From JAVJSD01 sp040219575 (GTDB taxonomy: Bacteria > Planctomycetota > Planctomycetia > Pirellulales > Pirellulaceae), in NCBI GenBank assembly GCA_040219575.1, contig JAVJSD010000125.1, positions 1 to 24,646 on the forward strand: 24,646 bases of DNA, written 5' to 3'. Both the position numbers and the translations under genes were made by a program. Below, piece by piece: positions 1 to 7,104 of this stretch. Position 1 is the first letter of the stretch. The number at the start of each line of letters is the position of its first letter. The notes below the pieces were generated by a model. It did not search any database, had not been told where the DNA came from, and worked only from the letters and a program-made list of their open reading frames with translations.

Positions 1-2
1 TC

Positions 3-128
3 GAAGGAGCTCAAGCCATGCTCAGCACCCGCTCCGCCTTCATCAACGGCGAGTGGGACGCCCTCATCGAGCACCGGATCGAACAAGAGCAGGAACGTCT
101 ATATGGGCAAAATACGCTGGCGTGCTGA
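3..128 (+). CDS. C-terminal end of an unidentified protein (5' partial)
   Basis: Reading frame 3 is open from the window edge to a TGA at 126-128 and gives about 41 residues ending ...RLYGQNTLAC. The peptide is hydrophilic and helix-prone (a segment reading ALIEHRIEQEQERLYG), as expected for the tail of a larger soluble protein. I preferred this frame because the other two forward frames read through the following repeat-rich DNA and give Arg/Ser-rich, shadow-like translations. I do not recognise the family; a transposase or recombinase tail is possible but unsupported. The upstream part lies outside the window. Confidence 0.5.
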   Translation, partial: EGAQAMLSTRSAFINGEWDALIEHRIEQEQERLYGQNTLAC

Positions 129-141
129 GGGAGCCACACCC

Positions 142-222
142 ATCAACAATCATCAATCGTTATTCAAGATGCACCGCGGCCGCCCGATTGATGATTGATG
201 AATGGCGATTGTTGATTGTTGA
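142..222. repeat. Palindromic short-period dispersed repeat
   Basis: Bases 142-159 and the reverse complement of 185-202 match at 16 of 18 positions, so the segment can fold into a long hairpin around a 25-bp spacer. Both arms are built from short ATCA/AACA-type units. The right arm (185-222), reverse-complemented, also aligns with 24449-24479 near the other end of the window. No convincing coding frame crosses it. It looks like an intergenic dispersed element comparable in style to REP/BIME sequences, though the family name is unknown to me. Confidence 0.6.
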
Positions 223-330
223 AGGAAGAGCACACGCCGCAAGCGCCGAACCGATGCGCTTTACTTCTCGCACCCGGCCGGTGATAACGGAACTTCAGCG
301 GGCGACCTCTTCTTTCAGGCGAACAACGCG

Positions 331-1047
331 ATGAGCCAACCGACACCCACTGCACAACGGCGGCCGCGGTGGGGGAGAACGCGGCGCGGCTTGAAGTGGG
401 GATTCCGGTTGATTTTGCTGGCGATGCTGCTGTATGCGGCGATCGTGCTGGTGGGGCTGATTCCGGTGAACAACGATTTCGAACCGACGGCCGACGGCGT
501 TGAAATTCACGTCATCTCCAACGCCGTGCACGCCGACCTCGTGATGCCGATCGAGGCCGCCGGCGTCGACTGGCGGGAGCGATTCCCGGCGGCCTGCTTC
601 CGCGGCGATACGGCCGACGCCACGCATGTCGCCATCGGCTGGGGCGATCGCGGCTTCTTTCTGGAGACGCCCACCTGGGCCGATCTGAAAGCATCGACCA
701 CCGCCAATGCATTGTTGTGGCCCTCCGACTCCTGCATGCACGTCCGCCTCACCAAGCTCAATTACCTTGCCGAAGACGCCCGTTCCGTGCGGATTTCGCC
801 GGAGCAGTACGGGCGGCTCGTCGAGCATATTCGCAGCACATTCGTGCAGAACGGCGACGGTTCGTTCCTGCCCATCGCCGGCGCCCATTACGGTCAGCAC
901 GACGCCTTCTTCGCGGCCCGCGGCGCGTATCACGGGCTGAACACGTGCAACAGTTGGGCCGGCCGCGGATTGCGGTCCGCCGGCGTCCGCACCGGTTGGC
1001 TCACCCCGCTGCCGAAAACGGTTTACTGGTACCTGCCTGATTCGTAA
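331..1047 (+). CDS. DUF2459 / TIGR02117 family membrane-anchored protein
   Basis: The 238-residue product has a basic N-terminus (residues 1-21) and one membrane helix at about 22-44, with the rest predicted outside the cytoplasm. The family pattern is visible: SNAVHADLVMP at about 63-73, IGWGDRGFFLETPTW at about 102-116, and a C-terminal NTCNSWAGRGLRSAGV segment at about 204-219. The NTCN cysteine (C206) and the histidines near 186-201 resemble the NlpC/P60-like arrangement suspected for this family; that is inference. TIGR02117 members are sometimes called urease-associated, but no urease genes are present here, so the function stays unknown. The ATG at 331 has only a weak upstream purine stretch. 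Length matches the family, and the gene stands alone between two non-coding stretches. Confidence 0.85.
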   Translation: MSQPTPTAQRRPRWGRTRRGLKWGFRLILLAMLLYAAIVLVGLIPVNNDFEPTADGVEIHVISNAVHADLVMPIEAAGVDWRERFPAACFRGDTADATHVAIGWGDRGFFLETPTWADLKASTTANALLWPSDSCMHVRLTKLNYLAEDARSVRISPEQYGRLVEHIRSTFVQNGDGSFLPIAGAHYGQHDAFFAARGAYHGLNTCNSWAGRGLRSAGVRTGWLTPLPKTVYWYLPDS

Positions 1048-1489
1048 GCGCGCCAGGTTTTCGCCGCGATTCGGCGGGTGGAAAACGGTCCTCCTGGCAG
1101 CGCCATCCCCCCCGGAATCCTGGCCTCGCTACGCGGCGAGACTGGCCTCGCTACGCGGCGAGATCGCAAGGCGACAGCGAACCGTTCGTCCCACGCGGAT
1201 GAACTTTTGACGTGCGTCCGTTGTGTTCTCCGTACTGCGGACGTAACATCTTGTTTGACGTCGGAGCGTTCTCAAGAGACCGCGATCCTTATCCGGCCGA
1301 TGCTTTTCGTTCGCCCTCTTCTTCGTCCAATATCCAATTGATCCGTACGTGGGTGGGAGTCACTCACGCTCTGCTTGCGCTAGGCGAGGCGGCCTGTGCT
1401 GCCGAGAACCGCCCATGGTGCGCGGGCCGCGCAGGGAATGAACGGCTCGTCGCACGACTGACTGTTCGTTTGCACCCGGAGTGACCCCG
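1048..1489. other. Non-coding stretch, no gene supported
   Basis: This 442-bp gap contains a tandem 22-bp duplication (1120-1163) and otherwise no structure I can defend. The two short open frames crossing it (near 1078-1341 and 1212-1484) have no ribosome-binding site, recognisable domain or normal composition. TTGACG strings occur at 1207 and 1255, but no acceptable -10 hexamer follows at 16-18 bp. Confidence 0.6.
1120..1163. repeat. Tandem direct repeat, 2 x 22 bp
   Basis: Two perfect adjacent copies of a 22-bp unit (1120-1141 and 1142-1163). Each copy contains its own inverted repeat, CTCGC-TACGCG-GCGAG, so each can form a 5-bp-stem hairpin. It lies just downstream of the DUF2459 gene. 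Confidence 0.85.
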
Positions 1490-2200
1490 ATGACGACCCA
1501 CACTTTGAAGTTTCTGCTGGCGACGGCCCTGCTGGCGACGGCCTGCCCGGCGGTGGCGCTGGCGCAAGCCCCCGCGCAGCCCTACACCCCCGCCGTCCCT
1601 CCGCCCTCGATGGTCGGCGGTTACGGTGCCTATGGCTACGGCGGCTACGATCATGCCTCGACCGCCGCCCAGGGAGCCATGGACGGGATGGCCAGCGTCA
1701 TCAGCGCCCGAGGCGACTACAACCTGGCGACCTCGGCCGCGGCGGTGAACGCCACGCAGGCGCAGTCGATGGCGATCAAGAATCGTCAGCAGTACACCGA
1801 CGCCTATTTCTCCATGAAGGAGACGAACCGGGTCGAGCGAGCGAAGTTGGCCGGACCGCGTCCGACGGCGCAGCAGATCGCGCACTACGCCGAGGAGGGC
1901 GTGCCCCGGCCGATGGGCCCGACGGAGATGGACCCCCTCACCGGCAAGCTGATCTGGCCCGCCTTCCTGCAGACGGCCGAGTTCAACACGCAGCGCGCGA
2001 TGCTCGATCCTTTGCTTCAAAAGCGCGCGCAACAGGGTTCGTTGAGCTACGCCGAGCAGACCACCGTGCGGCAAACAGTCGACGCCATGTTCGCCCAAAT
2101 GAAGAAAGAGATTCGCGACGTGCCGCCGCCCGACTACATCGCCAGCCGCTCGTTTCTCAACAGCCTGCTGTACGCCGCCACCAAGAACGAATTGCAGTAA
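1490..2200 (+). CDS. Secreted protein of unknown function
   Basis: The product is about 236 residues with a Sec signal peptide (MTTHTLKFLLATALLATAC...ALAQA, cleavage likely after AQA). A Pro/Gly/Tyr-rich linker follows (VGGYGAYGYGGYDH), then a helical body containing DYNLATSAAAVNATQAQSMAIKNRQQYTDAYF-like sequence. I chose ATG 1490 over GTG 1481 because the GGAG at 1478-1481 gives normal spacing to 1490 and would overlap the GTG. I do not recognise a named domain; similar Gly/Tyr-rich exported proteins are common in planctomycetes. The HEAT gene starts 25 bp downstream, so the two are probably co-transcribed. Confidence 0.75.
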   Translation: MTTHTLKFLLATALLATACPAVALAQAPAQPYTPAVPPPSMVGGYGAYGYGGYDHASTAAQGAMDGMASVISARGDYNLATSAAAVNATQAQSMAIKNRQQYTDAYFSMKETNRVERAKLAGPRPTAQQIAHYAEEGVPRPMGPTEMDPLTGKLIWPAFLQTAEFNTQRAMLDPLLQKRAQQGSLSYAEQTTVRQTVDAMFAQMKKEIRDVPPPDYIASRSFLNSLLYAATKNELQ

Positions 2201-2225
2201 CACCTGACGCTGAAAGTAATACACC

Positions 2226-3866
2226 ATGAAATTGCAACGTATCGTCATTGCTTGTTTGTGCGGCGCGGGGTTGCTGCTTGGCGGTTCGGCGTGGGGGGCG
2301 GAAGCCTCGCTCGCCGAGTTGATCGCGGGCCTGAAGTCGCCGCAAGAGGCGACGCGGGTGTCGGCCATCGACCACCTGGCCGCCCAGGGGGAACTGGCCT
2401 CGGAGGCGGCGGGACCGCTGTCGCAACTGCTCGAGGACAAGTCGCCCACCATCCGCGCGCATGCCGCGTACGCGCTGGGGCGGATCGGCGCCGCGGCGAA
2501 GCCCGCCGTGCCCGCCCTGGTCGAACTGCTCAAGGACTCCGACGACACGGTTCGCCAGCAGGCCGTCAAGGCGGTGATCGCCATTCATCCCGGTCCCCAG
2601 GTCACCATCCCGCTGGCCGTGAAACTGCTGGAGGATTCCGATCCGGCGGTGCGGCAGCGCGTGCTGCACGCGATCTCCCAGGCGGGAGCACAAGCGACGC
2701 CCGGCTTGATCGAGGCGCTCAAGAACGACAAGGCGTGCTACTGGGCCTGCCTGGTCTTGCGGGACATCGGCCCGGCGGGGAAAGACGCCATCCCGGCGCT
2801 GGCTGAGAAGCTGAAGGATGCTCGCCCGGAGATTCGTCGCGAGGCCGCGCTCGCCCTGGGGGCGATGGACCAGCAGGCGGCCGACGCCGCGCCGCAACTC
2901 GCCGCGCTGTTGTCGGACGAACACGCGGCCCTGGCGGCGACCTACGCCCTGGGTCGCATCGGCCGCATCCCCCCCGACGCCGAAACGAAAATGGTGGAGA
3001 ACGCCAAGAGCGAGGATAAATTGCTCAGCACCACCAGCATGTGGGCGCTGGCCAACACGCATCCCGACAACAAGCAATTGCGCGCTCAGGTCACCACGCA
3101 ATTGATCGGGCGTCTCAGCGACGACGATGCGCTGGTCCGCGTGGCGGCGGCCCGGGCGCTGGCGGCCCTTCCGCCGATGCCGGAGGTGACGCTGCCGATC
3201 TGGGACAAGGCGCTCGAGGGGGCCGACGAAACGACGGTGGCCCACTCGTTGGATGCGCTGGTGCGACTCGGCAAGCCGGCGGCGGCGAAACTGGCGGAGG
3301 CGCTCCAGTATGAAAAACTCCGCCCGCAGGTGCTGGCGGCCTTGCGAATCTTGGGGCCCGACGCCGCGGCGGCGACGATGGCGGTGGCGAAGTTGGTCGA
3401 CAGCCCCAATCCGCGCGATACGCGTGACGCCGTGCTGACGCTGGCGACGATCGGTCCCGGCGCCCGAGACGCCGTGCCCGTCTTAGTGGCGGCCCTCGGA
3501 AAAGAAGGCGCCCCCAACGCGCACTCGATCGCCTACGCCCTGGGGGAAATGGGACCCGCCGCAAAGGAAGCGCGGGAGGTGCTGTTGAAGCAAGTCGCGG
3601 GCTCCAATGCCGACCTGTCGCTGATCAGCGCCTGGTCGCTGAACAAGATCGATCCCTCGGCCGAGACGGCGGCCAAGACCGTTCCCGCGCTGGTGGCGGG
3701 ACTGTCCGCCGAAACGGCCCATACGCGACACGGCGCCGCCGAGTCGCTCGGCGCGATGGGGCCGCTGGCGAAGGAGGCGATCCCCGCCTTGCAGCGGGCC
3801 GCGAAAGACGCAGACCCTTCCGTTCGAGAAGCGGCCGCGACGGCGTTGGCGCAGATCCAGAAATGA
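2226..3866 (+). CDS. Secreted HEAT-repeat protein
   Basis: The 546-residue protein begins with a Sec signal peptide (about 1-24, ending SAWGA). It is then almost entirely tandem HEAT / PBS-lyase-type HEAT-like units of about 35-40 residues, e.g. PAVPALVELLKDSDDTVRQQAV and AIPALAEKLKDARPEIRREAALALGAM. Ala/Leu/Pro/Asp positions recur to the end of the chain, so it should form a solenoid scaffold for protein binding in the periplasm. No catalytic domain is attached. Related repeats in phycocyanobilin lyases are enzymatic, but nothing here suggests a chromophore-lyase role. It follows the secreted gene at 1490 closely and precedes the STAS-like gene by 40 bp. The partner is unknown. Confidence 0.88.
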   Translation: MKLQRIVIACLCGAGLLLGGSAWGAEASLAELIAGLKSPQEATRVSAIDHLAAQGELASEAAGPLSQLLEDKSPTIRAHAAYALGRIGAAAKPAVPALVELLKDSDDTVRQQAVKAVIAIHPGPQVTIPLAVKLLEDSDPAVRQRVLHAISQAGAQATPGLIEALKNDKACYWACLVLRDIGPAGKDAIPALAEKLKDARPEIRREAALALGAMDQQAADAAPQLAALLSDEHAALAATYALGRIGRIPPDAETKMVENAKSEDKLLSTTSMWALANTHPDNKQLRAQVTTQLIGRLSDDDALVRVAAARALAALPPMPEVTLPIWDKALEGADETTVAHSLDALVRLGKPAAAKLAEALQYEKLRPQVLAALRILGPDAAAATMAVAKLVDSPNPRDTRDAVLTLATIGPGARDAVPVLVAALGKEGAPNAHSIAYALGEMGPAAKEAREVLLKQVAGSNADLSLISAWSLNKIDPSAETAAKTVPALVAGLSAETAHTRHGAAESLGAMGPLAKEAIPALQRAAKDADPSVREAAATALAQIQK

Positions 3867-3906
3867 CGTCGCGCCTCGCCGCTTCGTATCCCTGAGGAAC
3901 TTCTCG

Positions 3907-4266
3907 ATGGTGGAACAACTTCCTCGCAGCGGCGGCAAAATCATTGGCTTTCGCATGTCGGGTCGACTGCACGATCCGGATTACAAGCAGTTCGTGCCGC
4001 AGATCGAAGCGGCGCTCGCCGAGCACGGCAAGGTGCGGCTGTTGGCCGAGTTTCACGATTTCCACGGCTGGGACCCGCACGCGCTGTGGGACGACATCAA
4101 GTTCTCGGCGCAGCATTGCCACGACGTGGAGCGGATCGCGTTGGTGGGCGACAAGGCTTGGGAGCATTGGATGGCCAGCGTCTGCAAACCGTTCACCAAG
4201 GCGACGATCCGCTACTTCGACGTACACGATATCGAACAGGCTTGGACCTGGGTCGAAGAAAGCTAG
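3907..4266 (+). CDS. SpoIIAA-like (STAS fold) protein
   Basis: The 119-residue product has no signal peptide and matches the SpoIIAA-like family (PF11964): GKIIGFRMSGRLHDPDYKQF at the N-terminus, then VRLLAEFHDFHGWDPHALWDDIKF, then ERIALVGDKAWEHWM and the closing ATIRYFDVHDIEQAWTWVEE. These alternating strands and helices are the usual STAS-like arrangement and the length is typical. It should be a small cytoplasmic protein; some family members bind lipophilic ligands, but no activity can be assigned. A GAGG at about 3892-3895 supports the ATG at 3907. It is the last gene of the cluster starting at 1490. Confidence 0.85.
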   Translation: MVEQLPRSGGKIIGFRMSGRLHDPDYKQFVPQIEAALAEHGKVRLLAEFHDFHGWDPHALWDDIKFSAQHCHDVERIALVGDKAWEHWMASVCKPFTKATIRYFDVHDIEQAWTWVEES

Positions 4267-4314
4267 GCATATCAAACCTTGGCGTTGGGATGGCAGAAGT
4301 CGTGCGACCCGTAG

Positions 4315-4380
4315 CGGAAGTCGCCAGACGTCGCCAAACTTCCGAAATCCGGCCGATCGCTCGGAACTCTGGTGAGTTCC
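4315..4380 (+). terminator. Two hairpins after the STAS-like gene
   Basis: CGGAAGT at 4315-4321 pairs with ACTTCCG at 4338-4344 across a 16-nt loop. GGAACTC at 4363-4369 pairs with GAGTTCC at 4374-4380 across a 4-nt TGGT loop. They lie between the end of the 1490-4266 gene group and the sulfatase gene. Neither has a U-tract, so intrinsic termination is uncertain; they could instead shape the sulfatase leader. Confidence 0.35.
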
Positions 4381-4456
4381 ACTACGGAAAATCTCGCCTT
4401 CACGGCGTTTCCAGACAAAACCTCAACAATGCTTTCATCGAACGGAGTTCCTGGTG

Positions 4457-7051
4457 ATGCGACTCAACGGTAATTCTTGGTTTTCGGTTCGTTGGCTTCT
4501 GTTCCTGGCGGCGGCCGCGCTGCTGGTGGGGGCGACGGGTTGCGATCAACCGGTGGCCCGGTCCGGCGGTGAAGGTGAAGGTAAAGGTGAAGGTGAAGCG
4601 GAGCAGACCGCCGCGGTGCAAGTCACCGGCGAGTTGGGTTCGCCCAGCGCCACGACGACGATTCCCGGCGATCAACTCCCCACGCCGGACCCGAAATTCG
4701 GCGGCGTGATCAAGAACGACGCCCTGCAGTCCAAAGCGTGGTGGGCGCCGCGCGTCGTGCCGCCCAATGAGGCGCCCAACGTGCTGCTGATCATCACCGA
4801 CGACGCCGGCTTCGGCGTGCCCAGCACTTTCGGCGGCGTGATTCCCACGCCCACGATGGATCGCATCGCCAGTGAGGGACTGCGCTATAACCGGGTCTTC
4901 TCCACGGCGCTCTGCTCGCCGACGCGGGCGGCGCTGATCACGGGACGCAACCACCATTCGGCCGGCTTCGGAGTGATCTCCGAGCAGTCCACGGGCTTCC
5001 CCGGTTACAACAGCATCATCCCCGACGACAAGGCCACCATCGGCCGCATCCTGCTCGACAACGGCTATAGCACGGCGTGGTTCGGCAAGGACCACAACAC
5101 GCCGGCCTTCGCGGCCAGCCAGGTCGGCCCGTTCGACCAGTGGCCCACCGGGATGGGCTTCGAGTATTTCTACGGATTCGTGGGCGGCGACGCGAACCAG
5201 TGGCAACCCAACCTGTTCCGCAACACCACGCAGATCTACCCGTTCGAAGGCAAGCCGGATTGGAACCTCGTCACCGGCATGGCCGACGACGCCATCGACT
5301 ACATTTCGCGGATGCACCAGACGGATCCGTCCAAGCCCATTTTCATCAAATACGCGCCCGGCGCCACGCACGCCCCGCATCACCCGACCAAGGAGTGGGT
5401 GGACAAGATTCACGAGATGCATCTGTTCGATGACGGCTACAACAAGCTGCGCGAGCGGATCTTTGAAAACCAGAAGAAGCTCGGGGTGATCGCCAAGGAT
5501 TCGCAACTTACTGCTTGGCCCGACGAGCATCTCAAGCCTTGGGACCAACTCACCGCGGAGGAGCAGAAGCTGTTCATCCGCCAGGTGGAGGTCTTCGCCG
5601 CCTACGCCGCTTACAACGATCACGAGATCGGCCGCGTGATCGACGCCTTCGAAGAGGCGGGCAGGCTCGACAACACGCTGGTCATTTACATCAACGGCGA
5701 CAACGGCACCAGCGCCGAGGGCGGGCCGCTGGGAACGCCCAACGAAGTGGCGTTCTTCAACGGAGTGAACGAGATGCCGGTCGATGTGCAGATGAAGTGG
5801 TACGACGTGTGGGGCACCGAAGAGACGTACAACCACATGTCGGCCGGCTGGTCGTGGGCCTTCGACACGCCGTTCGACTGGTTCAAGCAGAACGCTTCCC
5901 GACTTGGCGGCATCAATCAGAACATGGTGGTCTCGTGGCCGGCGCGGATCAAGGACAAGGGGGCCCTGCGCGAGCAGTTCATCCACGTGATCGACGTCGT
6001 GCCCACGATCCTCGAAGCCGCCGGCATCCCCGCGCCCGAGCAGGTCGACGGCATCCCGCAGGCGCCCATCGAGGGAACCAGCTTCCTGTACACCTTCGAC
6101 GCCGAGAACGCCAAGGCGCCGTCGCGTCACAAGACGCAATACTTCGAGATGATGGGCCAGTGGGCGCTCTACGACGACGGTTGGCTGTTGAGCACCAAGG
6201 TGAATCGCGCCCCGTGGGAGGCGTTCGGCGCTGCCAACACGGATCCGCTGAATAACCAGGTGTTCCAGCTCTACAACCTGACCAACGACTTCACGCAGTC
6301 CAACGACATCGCGGCGGACCATCCCGAGAAGGTGGCGGAAATGCGCGAGAAGTTTGTGGCGGAAGCAAAGAAGTACCAGGTCTTCCCGCTCGACGCTTCG
6401 GTGGCAGCCCGCATCGTGGCGCCTCGGCCGAACATCACGGCCGGCCGCACGGAGTATGTTTACACCCGGCCGATGGTTGGGCTGCCGCAAGGCGATTCGC
6501 CCTTCCTGCTCAACAGTTCTTACACCATCACGGCGGATATCACCGTGCCCGAGGGAGGCGCCGAGGGCATGATCCTCACCTCTGGCGGAAGGTTCACCGG
6601 CTACGGCTTTTATCTGCTCAAGGGCAAGCCGGTGTTTCTCTGGAATCTGCTCGACCTGCAACGCATCAAGTGGGAAGGCCCCGACGCGCTGACGCCCGGC
6701 GAGCACACCCTCGAGTTCGACTTCCAGTACGACGGCCTGGGCGTGGGCACGTTGGCGTTCAACAACATGAGCGGACTCGGCCGGCCCGGCGTCGGCACGC
6801 TCAAGGTCGACGGGAAAGAGGTCGCCACGCAGAAGATGGAGAAGTCAATTCCCATGATCCTGCAATGGGACGAGAGCTTCGACATCGGTTCCGACACGCT
6901 GACCGGCGTGAACGATGCGGATTATCAACCGCCGTTCACGTTCACCGGCGAACTCAACAAGTTGACGATCAAGATCGACCGTCCGCAGTTGACGCCCGCC
7001 GACATTCAGAGGCTGCAGCAGGCCGGGCGGAACAATCAATCCAGCGAGTAA
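4457..7051 (+). CDS. Secreted arylsulfatase, probable lipoprotein
   Basis: The ~864-residue type I sulfatase should hydrolyse sulfate esters outside the cytoplasm. The N-terminal hydrophobic segment ends in GATGC, a plausible lipobox, followed by a Gly/Glu linker. Metal-site aspartates D115/D116 (IITDDAGFG) and D415/N416 (NGDNGTSAEGG) are present. The formylglycine motif is CSPTRAALITGRN with C153, the form seen in Pseudomonas AtsA-type arylsulfatases. A beta-rich C-terminal region (from about 690) including GFYLLKGKPVFLWN is typical of the long arylsulfatases of this group. ATG 4457 is preferred; GTG 4454 is adjacent in frame, with GGAG at 4444-4447. No sulfatase-maturating enzyme is encoded here, so cysteine maturation must be supplied elsewhere. 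The substrate cannot be told from sequence. The DUF1254 gene follows after 53 bp. Confidence 0.92.
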   Translation: MRLNGNSWFSVRWLLFLAAAALLVGATGCDQPVARSGGEGEGKGEGEAEQTAAVQVTGELGSPSATTTIPGDQLPTPDPKFGGVIKNDALQSKAWWAPRVVPPNEAPNVLLIITDDAGFGVPSTFGGVIPTPTMDRIASEGLRYNRVFSTALCSPTRAALITGRNHHSAGFGVISEQSTGFPGYNSIIPDDKATIGRILLDNGYSTAWFGKDHNTPAFAASQVGPFDQWPTGMGFEYFYGFVGGDANQWQPNLFRNTTQIYPFEGKPDWNLVTGMADDAIDYISRMHQTDPSKPIFIKYAPGATHAPHHPTKEWVDKIHEMHLFDDGYNKLRERIFENQKKLGVIAKDSQLTAWPDEHLKPWDQLTAEEQKLFIRQVEVFAAYAAYNDHEIGRVIDAFEEAGRLDNTLVIYINGDNGTSAEGGPLGTPNEVAFFNGVNEMPVDVQMKWYDVWGTEETYNHMSAGWSWAFDTPFDWFKQNASRLGGINQNMVVSWPARIKDKGALREQFIHVIDVVPTILEAAGIPAPEQVDGIPQAPIEGTSFLYTFDAENAKAPSRHKTQYFEMMGQWALYDDGWLLSTKVNRAPWEAFGAANTDPLNNQVFQLYNLTNDFTQSNDIAADHPEKVAEMREKFVAEAKKYQVFPLDASVAARIVAPRPNITAGRTEYVYTRPMVGLPQGDSPFLLNSSYTITADITVPEGGAEGMILTSGGRFTGYGFYLLKGKPVFLWNLLDLQRIKWEGPDALTPGEHTLEFDFQYDGLGVGTLAFNNMSGLGRPGVGTLKVDGKEVATQKMEKSIPMILQWDESFDIGSDTLTGVNDADYQPPFTFTGELNKLTIKIDRPQLTPADIQRLQQAGRNNQSSE
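4569..4598 (+). repeat. In-frame hexanucleotide repeat (GGTGAA x 5)
   Basis: Five consecutive 6-bp units (four GGTGAA, one GGTAAA) encode an alternating Gly-Glu/Gly-Lys linker just after the lipoprotein cysteine of the sulfatase. As whole-codon units, changes in copy number would alter linker length without shifting the frame. Confidence 0.9.
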
Positions 7052-7104
7052 CAAAAACGAGACCATCGTCTTCACCCGATTCAGTTCAAAGCACAGGAAA
7101 CATC

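Noticed and set aside
4400..6706. Long minus-strand open frame opposite the sulfatase
   Set aside because: Arg/His/Val-rich translation mirrors the high third-position GC of the + strand gene; no domains, and the + strand has clear catalytic motifs.
6670..7104. Upstream extension of the DUF1254 frame
   Set aside because: Overlaps the sulfatase C-terminus; GTG 7105 has an RBS and begins a lipoprotein signal peptide.
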